This document shows, in pieces, positions 9,981-22,646 of a stretch of DNA of 64,000 bases. The DNA comes from Melampsora larici-populina 98AG31 (Eukaryota; Basidiomycota; Pucciniomycetes; Pucciniales; Melampsoraceae). Each line of letters begins with the position of its first letter. Positions within the stretch are counted from its first letter, which is position 1. The position numbers were made by a program, and so were the translations under genes. The stretch spans positions 88,374 to 152,373 of the forward strand of contig NW_006768804.1 in the NCBI RefSeq assembly GCF_000204055.1, in the 5' to 3' direction. The notes below the pieces were generated by a model. It was not told the DNA's origin. It was given only the letters and a program-made list of their open reading frames with translations, and made no database searches.

Positions 9981-12900
9981 CAATCCCTGACGCGCAGCGC
10001 ACTCCACTGCGCAAAAAATGCACTGCGAGGTGCCTCATCGCAGCGGGGTTGTCTGAAAACCCCACTGCGCCATTTGGCACCGCCGGGGCTTGGTGGTTTT
10101 CAAACCACTGCGCAAATTCACACCGCAGCCCAGCACAGTGTGCGCAGTGTGCGCAACACTGCGCGGCCCCGAGCAGATACCCTGCCTCTACTTCTACCAA
10201 AGCAAGGATACCACCCCTTGCATCCAAATCCAGCTGATATGACACAACCACTACGATTGGCTGCCGTCAATCCACCTATTCGACTCGACCCATCCTCGAT
10301 CATCGCCATGGCCTTCCGATCAGGAACTTACAATCATCTGAGGCCATCCAATTGGTCGAACAATGGTGCCATAATGCTTCAAGTTCACGATTATTTTTGC
10401 AATCCCAGTTTCCACCTACCTTCTCTTTTTCCATTTGACCTATCTGAATCTTACAACAATTGTTATTCACACTATTACTACATCATCTTATTGCTATTCA
10501 CATCAAATTCTCATAAGCCATCTTACAATAATTCTCACTACTACTGTATCTTATTACTATTCAAACCATTCAAATCTCATAGCTTCTTTTCTCTATATTT
10601 ATACAAAATGAAGAGAAACATCACCAAATCAAGCTCATCCACCTCCAAGGCTAAAGCTCTGAAAACTTCTCAATCCACATCAACTACCAAGTCTTCCTCC
10701 ACCTCCCAAAACGCTAGTACTAAGGGAAACTCAAAGAAGGTTATTGCAATCAATTTTGAACAAGGAGACGATCAAGAAAAAGATCCCAACTTTGTTACTG
10801 AAGACAAAGACGAAGATGGGGATGATCATTGGGAGGTTGAGATTGAAGAAAACTCTTTCGAAACCACTGTCGATCCTGCCAATGGGAAGCGCGCTCGAAA
10901 AGTCCCAGTCAAATCTTTGGCTGAAAAGAAACCCATTGGAGCTAAGCGTAAGAAACAGGTAAAATCACCTCTGTACATCGCCATGTTTCTATTCCTTTCT
11001 GATATCTTGTTTCTCTCTCTCTCCCAAGTTGAAGAACTACAAATTACCCAAAAACGTCAACCTGGATCAAGACTCGGATATCAAAGAAATACCGGCCCCT
11101 ACTGAGAAGCCCATAGTTGTCTATGACAACGCAAAGTTATACTACTCTCCTGCACATTATGGGAAAGATGCATATGGGGATCTGAAAGATCCGGTAAGTC
11201 ATTTCCTTATTTTCTATTCAATCCACTTCAGTTTATACCATTATAATGACTTTTCATCAATATCTGACTTTTAGATACCTGGCGAAAAGCCCTGGTATCA
11301 CACGTGCTTATGGTGCGACGGGGAGTATAAGGTCAATGCTAGGAGTAAATTCAACTTGAAGGGACACTGTGACAGCGACGTTGGTCGGAAACCTTGCGAC
11401 GGGCGAGACGAAGCGATTGCAGCCGGTGCAAATCTTCCTCCTACTTACCAGGAAGAAGAAGCTGAAAGATTGGCTGCTGAAGATGCAAAGAAGTATCATC
11501 ATGAGAAGGCAACACTCGACAAATTTTTAAACTTACCAAAATTTCGATGGCATTATTAAACATGATACTTGTCCTTTGGCTCTTACGCAATTGTATCCCT
11601 TGTCTTCGTATGGAAGACCCATATCTTCAAGCGGCTTTTTTATTATGCAATCCAAATGCCACACTTTGGTCCGCATCGTGGTCGGCTCGTCGTGCTATGG
11701 AGTACTTCGAGGAATTTCATGGCAAGTTGGTTCGCACTTTACAGGTCAATCTATTTTACATTTTCTCATTTCTATTGATACCATCTCTTGCTAACCGTTG
11801 TCTTTGTACAATAGAAACTCGACTCCAAAGTTTGTATTATACATGATGTATGGACCACAAAAGGTGGCAAACGGGCATTTATTGGGGTTGCGGTTGCTTA
11901 CATTGATGAAGATTGGAAATTCCATGTCACCCACCTGACGTTGAAGCTGATTGCATGGAACCACTACGGAGCCTTATTAGCTTGACCAGTTGGAAAGTTC
12001 TTGATTTGCCATGGTCTGCATAAAAAGATAGGTTTCTATTCCTTTAATTTTCTCTTCTCTTTTTTAAAGTTTTTCTATCGCATACTAATTTTATTCCATA
12101 ACACATGGTTGCGCAAACGACCGACTTGGGTTCCAGTAACCCGATATTAGCAAAAGAACTTCAGTCTATGTTCATGGATTGCAAGGACCCGATATTCTGG
12201 AACTCGTCCAGCAATCAGATTCGGTGCTACTGTCACAAACTTGCGCTGACAGTCAAGTCTGGCCTCGAGGTGATAGGTTTAGGAGATCATGGTCGAATTA
12301 AACCCACAGTACCTGCTGGAAAACGCCTTCGACTTCTCCTTCCTGACGATCATCTCCCACCGCCAAAGATTGTATTGTCAGATGGTACAGTAGCTGACGA
12401 AGATGGAGATATTGCTGACCCTGATAGTGATAGTGAAAATCAGGAACTGAGCGCGGACGCTGGTAAGGATGTGGAAGCCAGCGATGACTCAGGAGATGAA
12501 GAAACAGCAACCGACTATAAGGTCCAGAAGCCCGACGCAGCTTTGCTACCCCGAGCAGTAACTAAGGTAATTTTACCTAGGTGTATCTAATCAACACAAA
12601 ACACAAACTGATATATTTGATTCTTCTCTTGAAAGGTGCGAAGAATAAACAAATTGATCACCTCGAGTGCACCACGTTTGAATCACTTCAAGGCATCTGC
12701 AGCTCAGCTACGATTTGTGGGTGGTGGTCTAATTGCTGCGCATGGTCAAAGGTGGAACATATGGTTAGACGCACAAACACAATTGTGCAAAGCAAAATCG
12801 GTGAAATTTCTCATTTCATGTTTTTGTATTCATTTGCTTCTTCAAAACTGACGTGTTGAATGGGGCCATATATCATATCTAGGTCATAAACTTCATGATC

Positions 12901-14270
12901 AACGAAGATCAGGAAGAGTTTTATTAAGGTATCACGATTTCTCCTGAAGAATGGAAAGCTATCAAGGCGTTGAACGATGTTCTTGGGGTGATTATCTCCT
13001 TTGTCTATTTTTCTTTCACCTGCTTTTCTATACTATATCTAACATTATTTTGTATTCTTCCTCACAGTACTTTCTCCGATCAACCAAGAAGATGGAAGGC
13101 GACGGGCCCACTGGCGCCTCCGTGCTGTTTCAGTATTCGGGATTGCTCTCGGTTCTTGCAGATATCAAAACCTCAACTCCACATCAAGGTATATCGGACA
13201 TGCTCGCAGTGATGATCAAACAACTTTGAGAGTATCAGATGGAGTCGTTGCATTGTGATCCAATCTTGATGGCTACGATCCTGAACCCTAGGCTTCGACT
13301 TGAGTATATGAAGAACAAGTACCCAGATTATGTCTTTTGAAGCAAAGAGTTATTTCGTCAAAAATTTACCGAATATGAGGAAAACAATCCTCATCTTGCA
13401 TCAAAGCCAAACTCTGAGGCTGATCTTGCATCAAATCAACCAATCGATCCTTTAGACGAAACTAACGCCTTTGGTGCCTCTGCTACCAAAACCCTGACAA
13501 GTGATGAAGAACTTGATCAGTATCTTTCAGGTATGCGTCCTTGTGAGCGTGACACAGACATACTCCAATGGTGGCGTGTAAGTTCATACCTTTATCTTTG
13601 TGTAGATATAGTGACTGATTACGCTTTGTCCTTGTTTTTCAGCTTAATCAAAAGCGTTTCCCCAAACTTGCTAAGTTGGCTCGCGACTTCCTCTGCTGTG
13701 TTGGATCTTCCTGCGCCGTTGAGAGAACTTTCTCAACTGCAGCGATTGTGTGTTCTAACCGGCGCGGTGGACTTACCTCAAGATCAATCGAAAGAGCCGT
13801 TGGCATCTGCCAATGGCTCAAGCAGAAGTTTGGCCCAGATGGAGACCTGGGTAATGCGGTTGCAGCCGTTGAACAGCTGGTAGCAGGCTTGGCCAAGAAG
13901 AAGAAAGGAGCAACAGTATGAATTCTGATTATTTATAACTTTTTAAGTTCTTTTTCATTCTTTTTAATCTGTTTCACAATTTTTTCTCAACTGTTGTTTA
14001 TATCATTCAATTGTTTCCTCATAACAATTGTATGATGTCTCTTATGTGTAATATTCTGCGGCCATTATCTTGTCTCTGCTTTTTTCAATTATACGCGCAC
14101 TCCACTGCGCCACTGCGCTGCACCCACTGCGCTATGCATCACCGCAGGGGTCGACCCATTCTGAGAACACTGCGGGGCCTACGCACCGCAGCGAGCCGCC
14201 GTTAGATTTTTTCTCAGCGCACCGCAGTTTTGCGCAAAACTGCGGTGCACTGCGGTGACGTCGGGGATTG
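9981..14270 (+). mobile_element. hAT DNA transposon A, complete but inactivated
   Basis: The ends are CAATCCCTGACG (9981) and CGGGGATTG (to 14270). Both termini are packed with CACTGCGC-like subterminal words (9990-10160 and 14095-14260), as is usual for hAT elements. ACGTCAG flanks both sides (9974-9980 and 14271-14277); one copy fits the LINE frame exactly (HVRALFLQ). Seven bases is one short of the usual hAT 8-bp duplication. The transposase is read on the plus strand within it. Confidence 0.85.
10608..13921 (+). pseudogene. hAT transposase (element A), about eight exons, four stops
   Basis: The start is at MKRNITKSSSS with a Ser/Thr/Lys-rich N-terminus. Intron 1 is 10959-11028 (KRKKQ joined to LKNYKLPKN). 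A BED-like zinc finger follows (CLWCDGEYKV..LKGHC, ~11300-11370). The catalytic RNase-H-like region includes VCIIHDVWTTKGGKRAF, YCHKLALTVKSGLEVIG and an acidic insert. The C-terminal dimerisation domain has LARDFLCCVGSSCAVERTFS and QWLKQKFGPDG. Stops interrupt the spliced reading at about 11985 (TGA), 12927 (TAA), 13228 (TGA) and 13340 (TGA). Transposase would cut the element at its ends; this copy cannot. Confidence 0.75.
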
Positions 14271-15348
14271 ACGTCAGAGCACTTTTCCTCCAGATAACAG
14301 CAACAGGACTTATACCACAAGATTGGAAGCAAGCAAGAACAATCATGCTCCCAAAACCCGGCAAGCCAGACTACACAGCAGCGTTGGCGTACACGCCAAA
14401 TGCCTTACTAATCACCTTAAGTAAGATTTACGAAAAGACACTGAGGAAGCATCTCTCAGACCAAATAGAACACCACAGACTCCTCCATGAAGGCCACTAC
14501 GGTGGGCAACCTAACAAATCAGGCCAAGAAGCACTACCTCATTTAGTGTCCTGGATAAGACAAGAATGGAAAAATGGGCAAATGGTAGGAGCCCTCTTTG
14601 CTGATGAAGAGTCCGTGTTTCCCTCTGTCAACCATCCACGCCTCCTATCAATTCTTGAAAAGAAGGGTTTTGAATCACAAACCATCAACATCCTCCAACA
14701 ATTCCGCACAAACTGCACAAACCGCACAACAACCATAGCTTTCAATGGATTTGAATCAAACCCATTTGATTTAACACACGGCCACCCCCAAGGCTCCCCC
14801 CTCTCCCTGCACCTTTATCTTATATACAACAATGCGCTTCTAGAAACTACTAACAACATTGAAACAGCAACAGCGTTAGGCTTTATAGACGTTGTAGTCC
14901 TCTTAACAACAGCAATGGACACTCATCAGCTGAAATACCAGATGCACATGTTGGCTTATCGCCAAAACGTATGGGCGCAGGACCACAGGGCAATTTTCAA
15001 CACCAAGAAGACATTCTGGGACATATTCCTCCCAAAAGACAACATCGTAAACAAGACCTCAAAACCCCCAACCATTAACTTTGCCAATAGGAAGAACATA
15101 GAACCTGAAGACAAAGCAAAATGGCTTGGCATCATCATCGACAGCAAACCCACATTCAACCAACACCACACAGAAGTCATCTCAAAAGGGAGGAAGCGGG
15201 CCGGGTTCCTGGCATCTCTCTCAAAGACAGAATGGGGAGTCTCTCCAAAACTGATGCGTACACTGATGACAACCACAGTTCACACAGCACTGGATTACGG
15301 GGTAGCATTGTGGCTTCCTTTTGAGCCCCCAGACTACTTCTGTGAGGG
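14271..15348 (+). pseudogene. LINE ORF2, reverse transcriptase core, catalytic Asp lost
   Basis: The frame 14255-15364 carries most of the RT domain: DWKQARTIMLPKPGK, YTPNALLITLSKIYEK, motif A region ALFADEESVFPSVNH, motif B GHPQGSPLSLHLYL, and motif C GFIDVVVLLT. In active LINEs motif C is F/Y-x-D-D; here the second Asp is Val, so the active site is broken. It continues with FNTKKTFWDIF, AKWLGIIIDSKPTFN and TALDYGVALWLPFEPPDYF, after which the composite block begins. The exact junction lies between about 15325 and 15348. Confidence 0.8.
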
Positions 15349-15665
15349 TTGGGTACTCTTTTAGGGGTACTCAATGCCCACTAAATGGTAAATTGTAGGT
15401 TTTACTTGATTTTTACTTCTTTATTTCAAATATGTAGTAGGTACAAATTGAAGTAAAGAAGAAAAATAAAGGAAGGGGAAAAAAGGACTGACAGTCTGTT
15501 TGGATAAACCCAGACAGACTTCAGTTGGTTGACTCCTGAGGAGGAGGTTTATAATTTATAATAAATTGTTATTATTATAAGTGAAGGTTGGATCCTGGAC
15601 CCTCCTTTAATCCTTATAGTAACAGATCAAAGAGTGATTTGGTTCACCAATCTGGTTGTCCTTAA

Positions 15666-16481
15666 CACTACACAAAATGTCATCTTTACCGGGCAGTAAA
15701 GAAAACTACTGACATAGAAAAGTCCTGAGGCAACGTGAAGAGAGCTAAAAATCTGAAAAAATATGCACCTTGTTCCTATATGTTGGGGCGTCATGACAAG
15801 TAATTTTTTGTATTTTACACACGGATATTGGTTAATGTACTAACAATAAAGGCTGAGAATCATCAAAAACCCACCTGTAACAATACCTGAAATTTGGCCC
15901 TTGACTTTGAAGACAGGATTTTGGAATCTTCAAACATCAATAACTTTTGCAGTTCTGAATCAAATCACTCGATTTGAAGTGCATTAAAAAGGTGAGCCTT
16001 TCCTCTACATTTTTCATTGAGACATCACATCTGTAGGTGGTCTAAAAAAGATCCTACAGAGCTATTCATGCAGAACTGTTTGAACATATGTAGAGTGTTT
16101 AAGTGACTAGATAGCACCTTACTACCATTATGAAGTGTGAAAGAGAATAGTTCAGCTTTTGAATGAACCAAAAATCGAGTTATTTGGAGCAGAATTGCAA
16201 AAGTTATTGAAGTTTTTAGACCACAAAATATTGTCTTCATACTCATGACCCAAATTTCAGGTATTGTTACATGTGAGTTTTTGATGATTTTCAGCGTTTA
16301 TTGTTAGTACATAAACCAATATCTGCGTGTAAAATACAAAAAAATACTCATCATGACGCCCCAACATCTAGCAACTAGGTGCATATTTTTTCAGATTTTT
16401 AGCTCTCTTCCTGTTGCCTCAGGACTTTTCTATGTCAGTAGTTTTCTTTACCACCGGGTAAAGATTACTTTTGGTGTAGTG
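15666..16481. mobile_element. CACTA-type MITE, 816 bp
   Basis: Starts CACTACACAAAA and ends TTTTGGTGTAGTG, flanked on both sides by TAA (15663-15665, 16482-16484). A CACTA terminus with a 3-bp duplication is the CACTA/EnSpm signature. The arms are very long: the reverse-complement match (GGGGCGTCATGA, TATGTCAGTAGTTTTC, TTAGCTCTCTTC) continues for at least 230 bp and in patches to the centre, so the element is a near-complete foldback. No transposase. Confidence 0.8.
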
Positions 16482-16741
16482 TAAAGTCACCAACTTAGGT
16501 TTATTCTTAAGGTCACCAGCCTGAAGTTCTTCTTAAGGTCACTAGCCTGGAGTTGTTGGAGGTTACTAGCCTTGATTGGGTTTCTACTTGGGGGAAGTAG
16601 ATGAGCCAGAGGGGATAGAAGAATGTATTACCTACGTTTAATCAGGAAGCTGATTAAAGTTGATGAGGCTTATGACTAGTCTTATTATATATAAGACTCT
16701 TGATAATTACTTCAGTTGAACTGTAAACGTTCTTTAAAAGT

Positions 16742-16900
16742 TGTTATGATCGTGCTGAGGAACTGGGCAAGGTGATGACTACTTGATAATGAGATTGCAA
16801 CATGAAGAGAGAGACCTGTATGGACTCTCGAGCACCATATGACCACGGGAGCGTGGGAGTTACAGTACAAGCATGGTGACTACTTATAAGGATTGTTACA
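16742..16900 (-). repeat. 3' LTR of the Gypsy element
   Basis: 159 bp, TG..CA ends (TGTTATGATC..GATTGTTACA on the plus strand). It differs from the other LTR at six positions, all transitions. Confidence 0.92.
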
Positions 16901-16991
16901 CCACTCCCCCTCTTATATCTCAACCCCCTTTGATGGGTTAGATATCTTTCCACGGGTTAGCATTAAAATCCCTGTGGGAAAAGCTTTACCC

Positions 16992-19900
16992 TCACTTCCT
17001 TCTCCGTGTCCTGATTACCATCTCCTGCGCATTTCCTAATGAATTTTCTGGTTCCCACGAGTCGTGATTTGGACCATAACCTTTCCAACTAACTAAATAT
17101 TGAATTTTACTTCTTCTTTTCCTCTTGTGCAAGATTTCATTGACTTCATATTCCTCTTCACCTTCAATCATAACCGGTGGTGGTGGTCCATTATCTTGGC
17201 CTTGAAATTCGCTCTTCTTAAATTCCCGTAGCAGGTTGACATGGAACACTGGGTGAATTTCCTGCATTTCTTTTGGTAATATTAATTCATAAGCATTAGT
17301 TGAGATCTGTTGTTTAACTTTGTAAGGTCCTAGCCATCTATTGGAAAACTTAGCGGTGGGTCTCGTTGTTGAGATATGCTTGCTTCTAAGCCACACCTCC
17401 TGTCCTGCTTGCCATAACGGGGAATCCTGAACTTTTCTGTTGAATTTGTCTGTCATGACATCTTGAGCTTCTTTCATTGCTAGTTTGAGTTCTTCGTGGA
17501 CATCATTTAATTGACTAAATCTTTCTTTGATAGCTGGTAAACATTGGTCTTGAGTCGGGGTTCCTGTAAAGCTTACGTCGAATCCATAGTCAGCACGGAA
17601 CGGTGACATGCCAATTGATACATGCAAGTTGTTGTTATAAGAAAACTCTGCCATTGGAAGCAGGTTAGTCCAATTGTCTTGTTTGTATGAAGTGAAGTGT
17701 CGTAAGTACTGCTCAACAGCTTTGTTTGTGATTTCGGACTGCCCGTCTGTCTGAGGATGATACACAGTTGAGGATTGAGTTTTGATGCCTAGTCGATTGT
17801 TCATTTCCTTTGTTAGCTTTGAAATAGATATGTTACCTCTATCTGAGGTGATTGTTCTCGGGGTTCCATGTAATCTCCATACCTCCTTCAACATCAGATC
17901 TGCTAACTCTTCTGAGTTCATTGTTTTCTTACAAGCCACAAAATGAGCCATTTTGGTGAATCTTTCAACAACCGTTAAAATGCTGTCTAACCCGTTGGAT
18001 TCAGGTAGGTCAGTGATGAGGTCGTAACATATATCTACCCATGGTCCAGCAGGTATTGGAAGGGGTTGGAGACTCCCAAAGGGCTTCACCGGCCTCGTTT
18101 TCACTCTCTGGCATGATTGGCACCCGTCTACGTATTTATTAACGTATGCCTTCATAGATGCCCAGTGAAAATTCCGTTTAATCAGCATTAACGTCCTCAT
18201 TCTCCCCAGGTGACCAGCTAAGAGGCTGTCGTGCCTTGACCGTAATATCTGCAATTTGATTTCTTCTACGCCGGGTACTACTACCTTTTCACAAAAGTAT
18301 AAGACACCGTCAATGACTGAGTAACCCTTGATCAGTTTCGAATCGGGCATTTCTACACATATGTTCACAATTTCCATCAGTTGGTGGTCTTGAGCTGTAG
18401 TTCGTCTAATTTCAGTTAATATCTTCTTGTCGCTCCAAACTTCACTGCTTGAACTGCCTAAGTATAAGTCATCTATCCATATGGTATCTTCCTCTACCCA
18501 CGAATCAAAAACGTCAAGTGAGTCAATAAATGCATCATTTGGTAGGTTTTCAGGTTTGAGAAGACGTCCAAAGGAGAGTTTTTCATGATCATCAGGTTTC
18601 AAGTCGGGTCGTCTTGATAGTGCATCGGGTTTTGTTGAATCTTCGCCTGGTCTGAATCTTATCTCAAAGTCGAAGCTACCAAGAATTTTGGCCCATCTGG
18701 CCTGTCTTCTTGTCAGTTCTTTTGTTGTCATTAGCGATTGCAGGTTTTTGTGGTCAGTATAAACTATTACATTTAATCTATTCGGGTTTCCTTCTAAATA
18801 TTGACGCCACTCTTTGAATGCTGAAATCACTGCTAGTAGCTCCTTGTCAAATATTTCATAATTTTGTTCGGCCTTGATCAATGAGCGTGATAGAAAGGCC
18901 ACGGGGTGCAACTCGTTATCTATAGAAGACACCTGAGACAATACTGCGCCCAACACAAAGTCAGAACAGTCACATTCAAGTACAAAAGGTTTATACGGAT
19001 CTGCTATTGTCAATACCGGTGCTGTCGTAAAGGCTTGTTTGAGATTTTCAAATGCAGTGTTTCTTTCGTCAGTCCATTCAAATTTGATGCCTTCCTGCGA
19101 TAGTTCATGTAAAGGTCTGGCAATTTTGGAAAAGTGGTGGATGAATCAACGATAGAAGTTAGAGAAACCCAAAAACGTCAATACTTCAGACAAATTTTTT
19201 GGTGCCGGCCAGTCCTTGACTGCTTTCACTTTAGTTTCATCCATCTTGATCTGATTGCGTGAGATTATCAGACCCAGGTAGCTAATTTCCTTCTGAAAGA
19301 ACTTGCATTTCTCAGGCTTGAGCCATACATTTTGCTGTTTCAGGATATCCAATATTTCTTTTACAACTTTTTCATGATCTACTCCAGGTTTTGTATAGAT
19401 TAAAATATCATCTTGATAAGCTGCTACGTCCTTCCCAATGTGGCTTTTGAGAATGTCCTGAATAAAAAATTGAAAGAAGCCCGGTGCTCCAGTTGGTCCA
19501 AAGGGCATTGTCAATGGCTCGAATTGCCCCTGTTTGCAAATGAAGGCTAATTTCGCCTCATCCCCTTCACGCACACGTAAGTTGTTGTAACCATTCCTCA
19601 TGTCTAAGCTCGTGAATTGGTCTGCATCTAATAAACTATCTATTAACTCCATAGTCAGTGGGAGCGGATATTTGTTTTTGATAGTGAGTGAGTTTATTTT
19701 CCGGTAATCAAAGCAGGGTCGAAGATTGCCATCCTTCTTTCCGGTGAACAAGACTGGAGCGGCCCATGGTGAAGTTGTTCGCCGTAGAGTACCATTTGAC
19801 AATCCTTTTTCTATCATTTCATCTAATACTGCTGCTTCTTTTGGTGATAGTGGTATAATTCGTCCAGCTTGAGGAGTGGCACCGGGTACCAAATCAACTC

Positions 19901-21029
19901 TGAAGTCATAAGGCCGTCTTGGAGGTAGTATATTTGATTTTGATTTTTCAAACATGTCAAGATAATCATGATAGCAGTTGGGTACTAATTCAGTCGCACT
20001 TTGTTCTTCTTTTCCCTTTGACGCTTCAACCGCTAGCTTAGCCAATAAGTTCCATGAAGTTTTTGCAGCATCTATCATTGCTTCTGTCGGTCTTGTCGTG
20101 GTTTGCTGGCCATATTGATGTCGTAACATTGAGCCTGTTCGTAGTGTTTTCACAGGAATAGAAGCATGCTGGCTAGCAATTCTAGGTACAGAAATTTGTG
20201 GTGAAAGTTTTGACTTACTTGGCGGGGGTTTTGACAAGCTACTAAGCTTTACCCCCATCTCTGTGTTCCTAGCTGTCCTTTCAGGCCCTCCAACGTGGTC
20301 CATCAAGGTGGTTTTCGGATTCAATAGAGATTTGCCAAGTAAGGAGTCCTTTGCATCGATGATCGTAGTCCTGTTTTCATCAGAGAATTCTAGAAGGGGA
20401 AGATGATTGCCAGCTGATTCTTCAATAGGGTGAGTCTTTGTAAAATTGAACTCACATTGCGGGGGTGTTAGTGAGTTATCAAAAACTCACACCCCCTCGT
20501 CACTTGTCCTAGCATGCCCTGAAGGCCTCCTAACGTGGTCCATCAAGGCTGTTGTCGGCACGGACGAAACTGCTGAAGCAGTTGCAATTTTGGGATCCAT
20601 AGGTTCTTGTATGCATCCTTGAGCCCAGTTCACTAGTTGATGGTTTTGTCGTATCCACGGCATTCCTAGGATTACATCGTACTTATCACGTAGATCCGTA
20701 ATGAAGAAGGCTGTCTCAGTTTGATTGTCATTCACACAGTAGTCTCCAGTGTGAGTGACTATGGACACATGACCGCTGAAGCCTGTAACACTTCGGCGCT
20801 GAGCTAATGGTAAGGTCTTGAACTGTGTCTCATTGATGAATTTCTTGCTGATAGCCTCATGAGTGGCACCACTATCAATTAGGGCACGGGCAAGTTTGGT
20901 TGTGTCAGATTTGGGATCATAGAGTTTGATGATGTCAATAATACGGGTATCATTCATCTCATGAAGACTATCAATAACATTCTCTTCAGATCCTAAATTA
21001 ATCACACTTGAGGAAGGCACAACTTTCAA
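16992..21029 (-). pseudogene. Gypsy Pol: protease, RT, RNase H, integrase, chromodomain
   Basis: One continuous frame of about 1,345 codons interrupted only by two TGA stops (20487-20489 and 19146-19148). Domains in order: aspartic protease (ALIDSGATHEAIS), RT (DYRKINSLT, AAYQDDILIYTK with intact YxDD), RNase H (PFVLECDCSD, VIVYTDHKNL), integrase zinc finger (HDSLLAGHLG..CQSCQR) and DDE core (ICYDLITDLP, TITSDRGN, TDGQSEITNKAVEQ). The C-terminal chromodomain is YLVSWKGYGPNHDSWEPEN; it targets integration to marked chromatin in chromoviruses. Between protease and RT a peptide is repeated (ALMDHVRRPSGHARTS and TLMDHVGGPERTARNT). Confidence 0.88.
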
Positions 21030-21245
21030 CCCTGAGTTTCTCCATTTTTTGAACTTTCAGCTCTACTGTCTTCTTTCCTCTCTTTATCCCCTCTTCCTAA
21101 CTTTTCATCTATTTCATCTAAATGTGCTTTCAATTGAGTTTCTAATTCACTAATCCTTGAGTTATTTGATCCTCCTTAATAACTTGTTCTTCCTTGATAA
21201 TTAGATCCCCTGAAGTAACCTCTCCTTGCTCCTCTTTGTCTTGGA

Positions 21246-22193
21246 CAACTTCCTATAAAATGACCTGTCTTCCCGCATTCATAACATGCTCCAGCTGCCC
21301 CTCTCAATTGTACTCTTCTGTTGATACATTGACTTTGTAGGCCGAGCAATCCATGGCATCGGGATCAATTGCAGTCGCTGAGGGGGTCGGTGCTGAGGCT
21401 GGCATCGTGTTCAAACTTTCCGGGCTACGTTTGTGGATTTTGTTGTCTAATTTAATTGCAAGTTTGGCCATTTCTTCCACCGTGTTGAATTCATTGCGCA
21501 CCATGTGAATAGTTACTTCGGACTTTAACCCCTGTTCAAATTGAGACTTGAGTATATCCTCAGACCATTTCACAATTAACGAAAGCTCAGAGAAATGTAT
21601 CCAATAATCTGCTACCGTCTTAGTTTGCTTTAGCGCTCTAATTTCCTTCTCAGCTTTTGATACTCGTTCACTATCATAAAATGTCACTTTAAATGAATCG
21701 ACGAACTTTTGCCAAGTTACCAACAACGCTCTTTCACTATCCAGAATCTGCTCCATTAAGTGTTGACCCCATACATGGCCTTGCCAGTCGTGTATGACAA
21801 CGCGAACGCTACCTTGGATTGCTCGTTTGCAAACGAACTTGAGTTCAATTGCATATAGACTCCTAACTGATTCATAAAAATCTCAGCTTTTTGACCTCTA
21901 GGGCCATCGTATTTATCGGGCATGGCAACTTTGGGAGGGCGCGGTTGGGTTTGTTGCACGTAGACCGGGATCTGAGGTGGCGCAGCAGTTTGGAATAATG
22001 GAACTTCCGGTTGACTCATAGGGTTTGTCATTGGATAATCCTGTTGCTTCTCTTCCTTCATCTGCTTCAATTCTCTTTCCACCGCTTGCCTTAAACTAGT
22101 CTCCTCCGCAAGTCTGGTATTGAGATCCTGGAGTTGTTTCATGATTTCTTCTAAATTGACTTTAGACATGTCTTCTACAGTTTTGGTAAACAC
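21246..22193 (-). pseudogene. Gypsy Gag, frameshifted
   Basis: Starts MFTKTVEDMSKVNLEE with a coiled-coil-like stretch (LAEETSLRQAVEREL), followed by the capsid-type region (PPKVAMPDKYDGPRG, AFALSYTTGKAMY). A one-base loss near 21770 moves the frame into MEQILDSERALLVTWQ..ADYWIHFSELSLIV, and another shift near 21310 separates it from the zinc knuckle CYECGKTGHFIGSCP (21246-21286, CX2CX4HX4C). Gag would form the particle. At least two frameshifts make it non-functional. Confidence 0.8.
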
Positions 22194-22487
22194 TTCTCCT
22201 TCCTCTGAAGAGGCTGAGTCGTGTGGGATTTTGAAGTTAGGCGTGGTGGTAGTTGAATCAGTAGTAGAGTGCGGGTTTAGATTGACAGAGTTGCAGGTGA
22301 ATCCAAGTTGTATTAATAACCTTCTGATAATTAAACTTTTAAACTTTATCTAGATCTGAAAACTTTGATTTGAATCAAAAAAACTTCTTATATAATCTTT
22401 GTTCGTTCTTCTTTTAACTTTCTTCTAATCTTTCTTGCTTGTTACTTTAGTTGCTCCAGTTCAGTTAGATAGGTAGATGTTGCAATA

Positions 22488-22646
22488 TGTTATGATCGTG
22501 CTGAGGAACTGGGCAAGGTGATGACTACTTGATAATGAGATTGCAATGTGAAGAGAGAGACCTGTATGGACTCTCAAGCACCATATGACCACGGGAGCGT
22601 GGGAGTTACAGTACAAGCATAATGACTACTTATAAGGATCGTTACA
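22488..22646 (-). repeat. 5' LTR of the Gypsy element
   Basis: 159 bp, TGTTATGATC..GATCGTTACA on the plus strand. Transcription would run leftward. Its differences from the 3' LTR are at 22547, 22548, 22576, 22621, 22622 and 22640. Confidence 0.92.

Larger units (their letters stand above)
16742..22646 (-). mobile_element. Gypsy LTR retrotransposon (chromovirus type), 5,905 bp
   Basis: Two 159-bp LTRs (16742-16900, 22488-22646) of equal length bound gag and pol on the minus strand. AAAGT occurs immediately outside both (16737-16741 and 22647-22651), a perfect 5-bp duplication. A purine tract (AGAGGGGGAGTGG, minus strand of 16901-16913) abuts the 3' LTR. The primer-binding side begins TATTGCAACATC and does not match a tRNA end that I recognise. 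Gag has frameshifts and pol two stops, so it cannot move without help. Confidence 0.92.

Noticed and set aside
9904..10309. Overlapping frames at the left end of hAT element A
   Set aside because: They arise from the GC-rich subterminal CACTGCGC words and cross the LINE/hAT junction; the transposase start is at 10608.
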